Counted from the first letter of the stretch, positions 1 to 6,535 are shown. The stretch: 6,592 bases of DNA from JBGOUV01 sp041477815 (GCA_041477815.1 JBGOUV010000385.1:1-6592), one strand, 5' to 3'. Made by a program: numbers and translations. The notes: generated by a model from the letters alone, not told the origin.

Positions 1-525
1 AACGGCGCTCTCCCGCTCTACTTCAGCCGCCCGTTGTCGCGATCGGAGTACGTCCTGGCCCGTATGTTGGTTCTGGTAGGCATCCTCTCGCCCGTCACCT
101 GGATCCCCGGCGTTCTGCTGTTCCTCATGCAATCCGGCATGGCCGGCTGGACCTGGTCCACGGATAACTGGGAACTCGGCGTCGGCGTCTTCTTCGGCTT
201 CCTGCTCTGGATTCTTTTTGTCAGCCTGGTGGCCCTGGCCAGCTCGGCCTTCGTCAAGTGGCGTATCGTCGCCGGCGCCCTGGTGCTGGGAGTCTTTTTT
301 GTCCTGGCCGGGGCGGCCGAACTGGCCAACCACGTCCTGCGCGTGGAATGGGCCGGGGTCTTTAACCCGGCGCGCGCCATGAATCAAATCTGGCGCTGGA
401 TGCTCCGCGCCGAAGCGAATCCCGGACCGGGCGCCTTCGAATGCCTGGTAGTGGTCGGGCTGATGGCCGGCCTCCTGCTGCTCGTCCTCGAGCGCAAGCT
501 CCGCCCCGTGGAGGTGGTCTCGTGA
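1..525 (+). CDS. ABC-2 type transporter permease, C-terminal part (cut by left edge)
   Basis: The membrane subunit of an ABC export system. Only the last 174 residues are in the window. The frame is open to base 1, and a TTG at 34 is not a believable start because the residues before it (LPLYFSRPLSRSEYVLAR) are the conserved ABC-2 cytoplasmic motif that normally sits mid-protein. Four hydrophobic segments follow, at roughly residues 22-43, 59-85, 88-107 and 146-163 of the visible part, with a polar extracytoplasmic-looking stretch around 108-145. The protein ends with a short basic tail (ERKLRP). The stop codon overlaps the GTG start of the ATPase gene, so this is its operon partner. The substrate is unknown. 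The general family assignment is firm; a specific subfamily cannot be given from this fragment. Confidence 0.85.
   Translation, partial: NGALPLYFSRPLSRSEYVLARMLVLVGILSPVTWIPGVLLFLMQSGMAGWTWSTDNWELGVGVFFGFLLWILFVSLVALASSAFVKWRIVAGALVLGVFFVLAGAAELANHVLRVEWAGVFNPARAMNQIWRWMLRAEANPGPGAFECLVVVGLMAGLLLLVLERKLRPVEVVS
510..517 (+). promoter_or_regulatory. Ribosome binding site that fixes the ATPase start
   Basis: GGAGGTGG lies inside the end of the first permease gene, 7 bases (counted from GGAGG) before the GTG at 522. It supports that GTG over the in-frame ATG at 441, which would add 27 Pro/Arg-rich residues unlike any ABC ATPase N-terminus and would overlap the permease gene by 85 bases. Confidence 0.75.
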
Positions 526-1454
526 CCCCTCCCGAAATCGTTTTCCACGAAGTCTCGAAGTTTTACGGCGAGGTGCTCGGCGTGAACGGCGTATCCTTTC
601 GCATTCCGCCCGGCATCACCAGCCTGGTCGGACCCAACGGCTCGGGCAAGACCACCCTCATGAACCTCATGGCCGGGCTCATTCATCCCGACCGCGGCGA
701 CATCACCGTGCGCGGTCTCTCCCCACGCGACCCGGAGCATCTCATGCGCATCACCGGGTACGCCACCCAGTATGACTCGGCCCCGCGCGGCACCACCGGC
801 TACGATTTTGTCTCGACGGGTCTGCTTCTGGCCGGCTACTCCACTACCGAAACCGCCGAGCGCGCCTGGAAGGCCCTGGAGCGCCTCAGCATGACCGAGG
901 CCGCGCACCGCAAGGTGGCTGCTTATTCCAAAGGCATGCGCCAGCGCGTCCGCCTGGCCCAGGCCATCGCCCGCGACCCCGAAGTGCTGGTCCTCGACGA
1001 GCCCCTCAACGGCCTCGACCCGCTGGTGCGCGCCGAAACCATCGCCATGTTCCGGGAGTTCGCCTCCCAGGGCCGCCACGTGGTCCTCTCCAGCCACGTA
1101 CTCCAGGAAGTCGATGTCATCTCCGATCAAGTGATCCTGATCGCCAACGGCGCCATCATCGCCGAAGGCGAGATCCGGGGCGTCCGCGACGAAATCCGCG
1201 AACATCCCAGCCAATTCGTCATCCGCTGCCGGGACGCCTCCCGCATCGCCTCCCTGCTGTTCGAGCAGGATCACATCACGCAGATCAAGATCCACGAGGA
1301 CCGCCTCGGCCTGCTGGTGATGACCCGCAACCGCCGCGAATTCTCGCGCGCCCTGACCCGCATCTCCCTGGCCGGCCAGACCATCGAAAGCGTGGTGGCC
1401 GCCGACGAAAACGTGGACGCTCTCTACGAATACCTGATCGGAGGCGGCCGATGA
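522..1454 (+). CDS. ABC transporter ATP-binding protein (ABC-2 exporter)
   Basis: The 310-residue cytoplasmic ATPase that powers the two flanking ABC-2 permeases. In order it shows Walker A GPNGSGKT (residues 37-44), a Q-loop glutamine (Q83, in YATQYD), the signature YSKGMRQR (135-142), Walker B VLVLDE with catalytic E160, the D-loop NGLDP (163-167) and the switch histidine H192 in VLSSH. The signature is the YSKGM form common in ABC-2/CcmA-like exporters rather than classical LSGGQ. Residues from about 220 to 310 form a C-terminal extension after the nucleotide-binding domain, as many exporters of this class have. The GTG start was chosen from the ribosome binding site at 510-517 and the 4-base GTGA overlap with the upstream stop. 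The gene ends in an ATGA overlap with the next permease, so translation of all three genes is probably coupled. The exported substrate cannot be inferred. Confidence 0.95.
   Translation: MTPPEIVFHEVSKFYGEVLGVNGVSFRIPPGITSLVGPNGSGKTTLMNLMAGLIHPDRGDITVRGLSPRDPEHLMRITGYATQYDSAPRGTTGYDFVSTGLLLAGYSTTETAERAWKALERLSMTEAAHRKVAAYSKGMRQRVRLAQAIARDPEVLVLDEPLNGLDPLVRAETIAMFREFASQGRHVVLSSHVLQEVDVISDQVILIANGAIIAEGEIRGVRDEIREHPSQFVIRCRDASRIASLLFEQDHITQIKIHEDRLGLLVMTRNRREFSRALTRISLAGQTIESVVAADENVDALYEYLIGGGR
1440..1444 (+). promoter_or_regulatory. Ribosome binding site of the second permease
   Basis: GGAGG, 6 bases before the ATG at 1451, lies within the last codons of the ATPase gene. With the ATGA stop/start overlap at 1451-1454 it supports coupled translation. 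Confidence 0.7.
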
Positions 1455-2527
1455 ACCTCCTGCGGCAGGTGTGGCTGATCGCGCGCCTGCAGTTGGGCCG
1501 CGTCTTCTTCTCCAGGCGCAGCTTCTGGATTTACCTTCTGGCGTTGTTCCCCACGGTGATTTTTCTTGTCCATGGTATTGACACGAAGCTCCGTCGCCAA
1601 CGCTGGTCTTCCCGGATGACCTCCCCGGCCGCGCTCGAATCCATTCGCGAGGGCGACACCGACGAGGAGGTGCTAAACCGCGCAGGCCGGCCCATCAACG
1701 ATGAGACCTATGACCGCGAGTGGCGCCGCGGCGCCAAAAAAAGAGGCCGGCCAATCATGTACCGCTACATGATGTATTTCGACGGCAGCCGCCGCTGGGA
1801 CCTGAACTTCGAAGCCGGCCTCCTGCAAAACAAGCGCTCCCTCGCACTCGTGAACTTTGAAGAGGAGCGACAGGTGTTTGCGGCGATCTTCCAATACTTC
1901 TACTTGCGCCTGGCGATCTTCTTCGGCTGCCTGGGAATCTTCATGAACCTGTTTCGCGGCGAGATGCTGGATAAGACGCTGCACTTCTGGTTTCTGGTTC
2001 CCGCCCGCCGCGAGGTGTTGCTGGCCGGCAAATACCTGGCCGGCCTGATCGCGGCCGTGCTCATCTTCGCCCTGGGCGCCTCTCTCTGCTTTGGGGTCAT
2101 ACTTTGGCTGCAGGATCCCGTGCCGCGGGAAGCCTTCTGGCGCGATCAAGGCGCTTCCCATCTTTTCTGGTACGCGGCATCGGCCGCGCTGGGTTGCATC
2201 GGATACGGCAGCGTTTTCCTGGCGGCGGGCCTGCTGCTCCGGAATCCGATCATCCCCGCCATCGTGATCCTGCTCTGGGAAAGCATCAACGGGCTGCTGC
2301 CGGCGATGCTGCAGAAGCTGAGTATTCTCTATTACGTGCAATCGCTCTGCCCCGTCCCCGCCCCCACCCCTTCCGACGCACCGCTACTGGTCCGGCTCTT
2401 GATGGCCCCCGCCGAGCCCCCGTCCGCCACACTCGCGGTGCTGGGACTGTTGGGGGTGACGGCCCTGGTCCTCTGGGCCGCCTCGCGGGCCGTACGCCGG
2501 CTCGAAATCAACTACGGAACCGACTGA
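1451..2527 (+). CDS. ABC-2 type transporter permease with large extracytoplasmic loop
   Basis: A 358-residue membrane subunit and second partner of the ATPase. The N-terminus is basic (RLQLGRVFFSRRSFW), which suggests it faces the cytoplasm. Hydrophobic segments are at about residues 24-42, 150-168, 195-220, 238-263, 266-284 and 326-346, giving six membrane passes. The ABC-2 hallmark is at 169-197, from the RGEMLDKTL stretch to VPARREVLLAGKYLAG. Between the first and second segments is a soluble stretch of about 107 residues, extracytoplasmic if the N-terminus is inside. Part of it (about 63-128) resembles a BamE/SmpA-type fold and is listed separately. The start ATG overlaps the ATPase stop. 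It is the last gene of the operon, and its stop is 5 bases from the stop of the convergent gene. The substrate is unknown. Confidence 0.88.
   Translation: MNLLRQVWLIARLQLGRVFFSRRSFWIYLLALFPTVIFLVHGIDTKLRRQRWSSRMTSPAALESIREGDTDEEVLNRAGRPINDETYDREWRRGAKKRGRPIMYRYMMYFDGSRRWDLNFEAGLLQNKRSLALVNFEEERQVFAAIFQYFYLRLAIFFGCLGIFMNLFRGEMLDKTLHFWFLVPARREVLLAGKYLAGLIAAVLIFALGASLCFGVILWLQDPVPREAFWRDQGASHLFWYAASAALGCIGYGSVFLAAGLLLRNPIIPAIVILLWESINGLLPAMLQKLSILYYVQSLCPVPAPTPSDAPLLVRLLMAPAEPPSATLAVLGLLGVTALVLWAASRAVRRLEINYGTD
1637..1834 (+). other. BamE/SmpA-like segment inside the permease loop
   Basis: Residues 63-128 of the second permease. The opening IREGDTDEEVLNRAGRP matches the familiar pattern of BamE/SmpA/OmlA domains (Gly-x-Thr, then a Val in a short helix, then Gly-x-Pro: here G68, T70, V74, G79, P81). 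It is followed by tyrosine-rich beta-like strands (Y104, Y106, Y109) and the ending W116, L118, F120, G123, L124, which fits the closing 'strand, phenylalanine, acidic residue, glycine' part of that fold. The match is by eye and the domain is short. BamE-type domains normally act outside the inner membrane, which agrees with the predicted side of this loop. A role in binding a cargo or partner protein is inference only. Confidence 0.45.
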
Positions 2528-2532
2528 CTCCG

Positions 2533-4902
2533 TTACTTGGCCCCTATCGCCTGCACGATTCGGACTCGAAAAGGCTCGTGGTTGGAAAACGTTCCGGCGA
2601 AGCGAACGTATCTCACCTCCACCGGAGAAAACACGTCGGTCTTCACGCCGCGCCAGGGGCCATGGCGGCGGTCCGCCAGCGGGATCCAGCGTTCTCCGTC
2701 CGCGGATCCCTCCACCACGTAGTGCGCATAGGGCGCCGGCTTGCGATGCCAGTCGGGATTCGCAAAATCGATGAACTCGGGCAACTCGTAGCGTAGAGCG
2801 CCGATCCGCACCGGCCGGTCCCACTCGAGGACCGTCGCCTCGCGCTGGCGGGGGACAGGCAGTTTCGTCTCGCCCTCCAGGGCCGTGGCGCCGTCGAGCA
2901 GGTAGTGCAGCGTGCGGCGGTACAACTCCCGGAAGAGCGTATGCTGGCGTCCTTGCAGGATATTGGGGAAATTCTCCCCGCAAACCATGGCCAGGCGCTC
3001 ATTCTTGTGCACGGCGAGTCCTATCCGGTGGAGGGGCGTCGGATCGTAGGCGTCGATCCCGAACTCCCGTTCCTCGGGGGCCGCGCGATCCGAGCGGATG
3101 AGGATGTCCCACGCCTGCGGCTCGTAGGCGAAGTCCACCTCGCCGCCCCACGGCCCGGGTACTTCGTCTCCGAGCTTGAGATGCAAACCCCGCAGGATGG
3201 GGTGGACGGTATTGGCGATCACCGCCTTGCTGCCGGGAATCCAGTAGCCCACGCTGGTGTGAAACGGGTTGAGGTAGTCGATCGCGTCTCCGGGCGTGGG
3301 ATGGAGGATCGGGGTGTCCGCAGGGGCGTCGGGAGAAAGCAGTTGCGGACCGCGGAAATTGCTGGGTTGATCGCTCCAGTGGGTCCAGATGTGGCCGGTC
3401 TGCCAGAGGTAGCGCGGCTCTTCGAGACTGGGCAGGTACTCCACCCGCACCGCAAACGAGTCCCCGCCGTGAATCAGCACCCCGCCGCCGCGCCCCAGGT
3501 ATTCCGAGAAGCGCCGATAGCTCTCCGCGGTGGTGAACTCGCAATGGTTGCCGATGAGCGCCAGCTTGTAATCCGCCAGGCGCACCCGCCCCCGCGCTAT
3601 GTCGTGCTGCGTGGCGAACTCGATTCCGAAACCGTCCTGCTGCGACAGCTCGTCGAGATAGCGCAGATGATGGATGTCGTTGTAGCGCTCGTACAGACTG
3701 TAGAAGAAATTGTTCAGCCGGCGCTGGCGGCTGCTCATTACGGTGGGCGCGTACCCCACGCTGCCGTCGTAGCCGGTCCGCCAGCCGTGATAATCGTGGC
3801 TCCCGTTGGTCGAGTAGGCCCACCAGGCGTCCGTCGGCGCCACGAACAGGACCGGAGCCTGGGCGCGCCGGGGGCGGACGATTACGTTGGCCAGTTTCCG
3901 GTTCAGGTCGTTCACCGCCGGATCGACCTTCTCGCCAGCCGGGACGACGATCAGTCGGAGAAGGCTGGAGCGCCATTCGCCGACCGGCACGGCCACGTTC
4001 GTAACCGGCAGCTCGTACGCAAAGGGCAGGCGCGCCAGGACCCGCGGCCGGAGGTCGTCGATCAGGACCAGCTCCATTTTCCGGCCTCGGTCGGCGGGTG
4101 CTGGAATCACCGTCACGATTTGCTGTTCTCCCGGCTGCCAGCTCAGATCGCGCGGGGCGAGGATCGGGAAGAAGTTGGCGGGGATATCCGGATCGCTGCG
4201 GCTCCGCAACTGGTACCACTCGGCCCACCAGAAGCGCTGGTCTTGCGGGCGATAGGCAAACAGGGTGATCTCCAGCTTGGGATGGCCCGTCGTAGTCACC
4301 AGTTGCAGGGTCGAGGCGTTCGTAAAGCGGGAGTGTCCCCGCCGCGCGTTCCGGGAGGGTTCCGCGCCGTCCAGCTCCGCGCCGACCGCGAGATTGGCCT
4401 CCCGGTTATAGAACAGGGACCCCCAGTTGGTGAAGTGATTGTCGGGGACCTTGCCGTTCGGCAGATAGAGCGGCTGGCCCTGCAAGGCCCCGGTATCGAA
4501 CGTCATGGATTCGTTGTAGGCGGCCGGAAATCTCCAGTCGAATCGGACCTGCTCGCCGCGCAGCTCCGAGTCGGGCGCCGGCCGAAGGCGGTAGAGATCG
4601 ATGCCGGCCTGGCGCTCGTAGCGCAGCTCGAACCGGAGCGGGATTCCGGCGACGGTCACGCGCGCGAGGTTCGGCTGGGCGGTCCGCTCGACGTCGAGCT
4701 CCCGGCTGGCGATGGTCAGGGAGAAGCCGGGCGCGAGTGGGCTCAACAGGGGCTGCTCGCCCGGGGAGGCCGTCCCAAAGGCGCGCTCCAGGAAGTTCCG
4801 CGGCGACTGGGCGGGGAGGCCCGTCGCCAGCACCAAGCTGAGGAGAAGAGTGACCAATGCACGCGCGATGCTTTCCACCATGTACCCTGCCGCGACGATC
4901 AT
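2533..4902 (-). CDS. Secreted protein with dimethylformamidase-large-subunit-like region and C-terminal discoidin-like domain
   Basis: A 789-residue exported protein of unknown substrate. The N-terminus has a signal peptide (hydrophobic core ALVTLLLSLVLATGL, probable cleavage near LPAQS). Residues ~50-340 are beta-rich and unassigned. Residues ~345-680 resemble the C-terminal domain of the N,N-dimethylformamidase large subunit: an opening VLFVAPTDAWWAYSTNG, a flavodoxin-like core ending in ADYKLALIGNHCEF, then GRGGGVLIHGG. The HxE motif of that family, which supplies an iron ligand and a catalytic histidine in the bacterial dimethylformamidase, is present as H453-C-E455; Y363 is a candidate tyrosine ligand. 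Residues ~686-787 look like an F5/8 type C domain (YVVEGSADGERW, later VRYVRFAG). An alternative ATG at 4881 gives a more compact signal peptide; neither start has a strong ribosome binding site. Dimethylformamidase activity itself is not implied, since many relatives are uncharacterised. It could equally be a non-catalytic glycan-binding protein. Confidence 0.85.
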   Translation of the reverse strand: MIVAAGYMVESIARALVTLLLSLVLATGLPAQSPRNFLERAFGTASPGEQPLLSPLAPGFSLTIASRELDVERTAQPNLARVTVAGIPLRFELRYERQAGIDLYRLRPAPDSELRGEQVRFDWRFPAAYNESMTFDTGALQGQPLYLPNGKVPDNHFTNWGSLFYNREANLAVGAELDGAEPSRNARRGHSRFTNASTLQLVTTTGHPKLEITLFAYRPQDQRFWWAEWYQLRSRSDPDIPANFFPILAPRDLSWQPGEQQIVTVIPAPADRGRKMELVLIDDLRPRVLARLPFAYELPVTNVAVPVGEWRSSLLRLIVVPAGEKVDPAVNDLNRKLANVIVRPRRAQAPVLFVAPTDAWWAYSTNGSHDYHGWRTGYDGSVGYAPTVMSSRQRRLNNFFYSLYERYNDIHHLRYLDELSQQDGFGIEFATQHDIARGRVRLADYKLALIGNHCEFTTAESYRRFSEYLGRGGGVLIHGGDSFAVRVEYLPSLEEPRYLWQTGHIWTHWSDQPSNFRGPQLLSPDAPADTPILHPTPGDAIDYLNPFHTSVGYWIPGSKAVIANTVHPILRGLHLKLGDEVPGPWGGEVDFAYEPQAWDILIRSDRAAPEEREFGIDAYDPTPLHRIGLAVHKNERLAMVCGENFPNILQGRQHTLFRELYRRTLHYLLDGATALEGETKLPVPRQREATVLEWDRPVRIGALRYELPEFIDFANPDWHRKPAPYAHYVVEGSADGERWIPLADRRHGPWRGVKTDVFSPVEVRYVRFAGTFSNHEPFRVRIVQAIGAK

Positions 4903-4950
4903 AGCACCCCAGGGTTGGTGGGTGTTTACGCCGGATCACTGCTGTCCAAA

Positions 4951-5151
4951 TTAGCTGACGGCGCGGATTTCCCGCTGTTGAAGACGCGGGACATAGCTCA
5001 TCACGAAGCAGGTTGGTTCAGGTGCAACAACCTCAAAGAAGCAGTCTTCGCAGGAGGTACCCGAAATTCCGGGGCGAAGGTACATGAAGGTCAAGGAGAA
5101 TTTGCCAGGGTACTCAACTGTTTGTCCTGGCTGGCCGGGCTGGCAGGACAC
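4951..5151 (-). CDS. Doubtful small Cys-containing protein, 66 residues
   Basis: An open frame starting at GTG (5151) and ending at TAA. I do not recognise it. It has four cysteines (3, 34, 37, 48), including a C-x-x-C at 34-37 (CEDC), a Pro/Gly-rich start (CQPGQPGQ), and a hydrophobic stretch around 38-54. No Shine-Dalgarno sequence precedes the GTG; an internal ATG at residue 23 (base 5085) is the only ATG that could head a shorter form. The frame is also open upstream to 5224 without a good start, so it could be the remnant of a decayed gene. Against it: it is short, start signals are poor, and it lies in GC-moderate sequence where chance frames of this length occur. For it: the composition looks protein-like, and it lies on the same strand 48 bases upstream of the next gene. 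Confidence 0.2.
   Translation of the reverse strand: MSCQPGQPGQTVEYPGKFSLTFMYLRPGISGTSCEDCFFEVVAPEPTCFVMSYVPRLQQREIRAVS
5123..5150. repeat. Inverted repeat, 7-bp arms
   Basis: TGTCCTG (5123-5129) and CAGGACA (5144-5150) are perfect inverted copies around a 14-base GC-rich spacer made of two similar CTGG steps (gctggccgggctgg). No T-run follows on either strand, so it is not a good rho-independent terminator. It falls within the doubtful small frame. It could be a protein-binding site, an RNA hairpin in the tail of the HAF-gene transcript, or chance. Confidence 0.35.
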
Positions 5152-5248
5152 AAGGCAGCTTCGGCGGCGTGCATCCCGAGACGTTCTTACCGATCCCTCA
5201 CTCGCGGACCGAATCTGCGACTATATGCGGTGTGCCGCTTGTAGCAGG

Positions 5249-6448
5249 TCACTTAACTTGAAAAGGTGCGCTGTATACCGTCGAACTGCCTTGAACCGTG
5301 AAGTTCAGGTTGTACGTACCTGTGCTTAGGCCCTTGGTGCTGAGGTTGAATATATAGCCGCCTGTGGTTCCAAGTGTGGCATCATAGCGGAAATCATTGT
5401 CTGGATTGGCATTGCCCGAGTCCTGAACGGTACCTGAGATGCTCGTTGACGCCAAGGAGATGCTGACTGCATGGACAACGAGGGCGGACGAGGACAAGTT
5501 CGCTCCGGAGACACTGCATAATTGCAGCTTGATCGGAATTGTGCTTCCACTGTGAGCTGCCTTTGTGGGATCGTAGAGCAAGCAGACGTTGTAGGCCGGA
5601 GCTGCCAAAAAACCGTGGTATTGGCCGCTACTGTCCGAGTATGCCCCCACGATCTGCCCGAGGTTGTTGATCCCATAAGCAGCGGTATTAATTGCACCCG
5701 GATAGTCGATAGTGCTGAAGTTGCCCCCGCTCAGCAGAAAACCGTGATACTGCGATGAAGAGTCGATATAGTACCCGACGATCTGCCCGCTGTTGTTGAT
5801 TCCATAAGGAGCGGTACCAACCGCGCCAGGATAGTTGATAGTGCTGAAGTTGCCCCCGCTCAGCAGAAAACCGGAAAAGGATGAGGGAGGGAAGTAAAAC
5901 CCCACGATCTGCCCGCCGTCATTAATTCCAAAGGGAACCGTAGAGTCGACTGTTATTGGGTAGCCGGGATAGTTGAAATCGCTGAAGTTGCCCCCGCTCA
6001 GCAGAAATCCGTGTGAATCGGCACTTCCCACAATCTGCCCAAGGTTGTTGATCCCGTTGAGAGAGGTTGCCGTATAACCTGGATGGTCTATGGTGGTGAA
6101 GCTACCCGTGCTCAGCAGAAAACCGTGATTACACGCATAACAAGACCAGTAACTTCCTGCGATCTGCCCGCTGTTGGTGATGCCATAAGGGAACGTGCCA
6201 ACTGCGCCTGGATAGTCGATAGTGATGAGGTTGCCCCCGCTCAGCAGAAAACCGTGATACTGCGAGTCGACGTAGGATCCGACGATCTGCCCGCCGTCAT
6301 TAATCCCCTGGGGGTAAATCGATTGGTTTGCAGCAGGAGGATCGATCGTCGTGAAAGTATAAGACGTCGCAGCTTTCCCCACCGAAGGGGCACACAACAT
6401 CAGAACCAGGGTTACCTGTGAGCAAATCGTAGCGCGATGAAGCAGCAT
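5249..6448 (-). CDS. Secreted HAF-repeat protein with C-terminal PxKF-like domain
   Basis: A 399-residue exported protein of unknown function. Residues 1-26 form a signal peptide (core VTLVLMLCA, likely cleavage after GKA). After a half unit (FTTIDPPAANQ) come six tandem repeats beginning at residues 48, 89, 132, 174, 216 and 259, each with the pattern GIN-x-x-GQIVG, then HGFLLSGG and a closing TIDYPGA. This is the extracellular HAF repeat type, probably forming a beta-propeller or solenoid. Residues ~286-399 form a separate domain (GSTIPIKLQL, DFRYDATLG, LSTGTYNLNFTV, ending APFQVK) that resembles PxKF-type beta-sandwich domains; C289 and C311 could form a disulfide. No sorting tail (PEP-CTERM or LPXTG) is present. 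The ATG at 6448 is set by AGGAGGT 5 bases upstream. The gene is clearly less GC-rich than its neighbours by eye, which may reflect transfer or repeat expansion. Confidence 0.88.
   Translation of the reverse strand: MLLHRATICSQVTLVLMLCAPSVGKAATSYTFTTIDPPAANQSIYPQGINDGGQIVGSYVDSQYHGFLLSGGNLITIDYPGAVGTFPYGITNSGQIAGSYWSCYACNHGFLLSTGSFTTIDHPGYTATSLNGINNLGQIVGSADSHGFLLSGGNFSDFNYPGYPITVDSTVPFGINDGGQIVGFYFPPSSFSGFLLSGGNFSTINYPGAVGTAPYGINNSGQIVGYYIDSSSQYHGFLLSGGNFSTIDYPGAINTAAYGINNLGQIVGAYSDSSGQYHGFLAAPAYNVCLLYDPTKAAHSGSTIPIKLQLCSVSGANLSSSALVVHAVSISLASTSISGTVQDSGNANPDNDFRYDATLGTTGGYIFNLSTKGLSTGTYNLNFTVQGSSTVYSAPFQVK
5594..6307 (-). repeat. Six tandem coding repeats (HAF units, 123-129 bp)
   Basis: The units encode the HAF repeats, with spacing of 41, 43, 42, 42 and 43 codons. 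DNA identity is high in the HGFLLSGG part: bases 5721-5755 and 6231-6265 are identical over 35 bases, and 5711-5744 and 5840-5873 over 34. The shorter core (ctcagcagaaa on the + strand) recurs in five units. The second unit (residues 89-131) is divergent and carries a C-x-x-C (C103, C106) absent from the others. The last unit ends at HGFLAAPA. Confidence 0.9.
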
Positions 6449-6453
6449 TTCAT

Positions 6454-6460
6454 ACCTCCT
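6454..6460 (-). promoter_or_regulatory. Ribosome binding site of the HAF-repeat gene
   Basis: On the - strand AGGAGGT precedes the ATG at 6448 by 5 bases, a near-perfect Shine-Dalgarno match. It decides the start. An overlapping ATG at 6453 is out of frame and too close to the site. Confidence 0.85.
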
Positions 6461-6529
6461 GCAGCGACTTCGTAGACCGCACGTCAGCGGCTAAACCCGG
6501 TATTTCCGTTTTGACTTCCCAGTCGGCTC

Positions 6530-6535
6530 AGTATA
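6530..6535 (-). promoter_or_regulatory. Candidate -10 element of the HAF-repeat gene
   Basis: On the - strand TATACT matches TATAAT at 5 of 6 positions, inside GGTGTATACTGAG. It predicts transcription starting near 6523 and a leader of about 75 bases. No good -35 element lies 16-18 bases upstream (closest is TGTCCG), so the promoter may be weak, activator-dependent, or not real. The rest of 6461-6592 shows nothing else I can support. Confidence 0.3.

Larger units (their letters stand above)
4903..5248. other. Intergenic region between two - strand genes
   Basis: 346 bases with no confident gene. On the - strand it would serve as the region upstream of the 2533-4902 gene and downstream of the HAF-repeat gene. 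I see no convincing -35/-10 pair: the best -35-like element is TTGGAC just before 4945, without a matched -10. I also see no stem followed by a T-run to end the HAF gene. It holds a doubtful 66-codon frame and an inverted repeat, both listed separately. Confidence 0.6.

Noticed and set aside
441..521. Upstream ATG start for the ATPase
   Set aside because: It would add 27 Pro/Arg-rich residues and overlap the permease gene by 85 bases, while the GTG at 522 has a good ribosome binding site and a 4-base overlap with the upstream stop.
384..1295. A 303-codon open frame on the - strand
   Set aside because: It is antisense to the ABC ATPase, whose motifs are all intact on the + strand. The translated sequence shows only GC-driven Asp/Gly/Ala/His bias.
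5227..5238. A hairpin just downstream of the HAF-gene stop as its terminator
   Set aside because: GCGG and CCGC pair over only 4 bp and no T-run follows on the - strand.
2905..5244. A 779-codon open frame on the + strand
   Set aside because: It runs directly antisense to the dimethylformamidase-like gene in the mirror codon register. Its composition (Arg, Val, Gly, Pro rich, no domain motifs) is what GC-rich antisense frames give, and the - strand protein has a signal peptide and recognisable domains.
5084..5329. An 81-codon + strand frame starting after GAAGG
   Set aside because: A Shine-Dalgarno-like GAAGG sits before its ATG, but it runs 81 bases into the 3' end of the HAF-repeat gene on the opposite strand and shows no recognisable motif.
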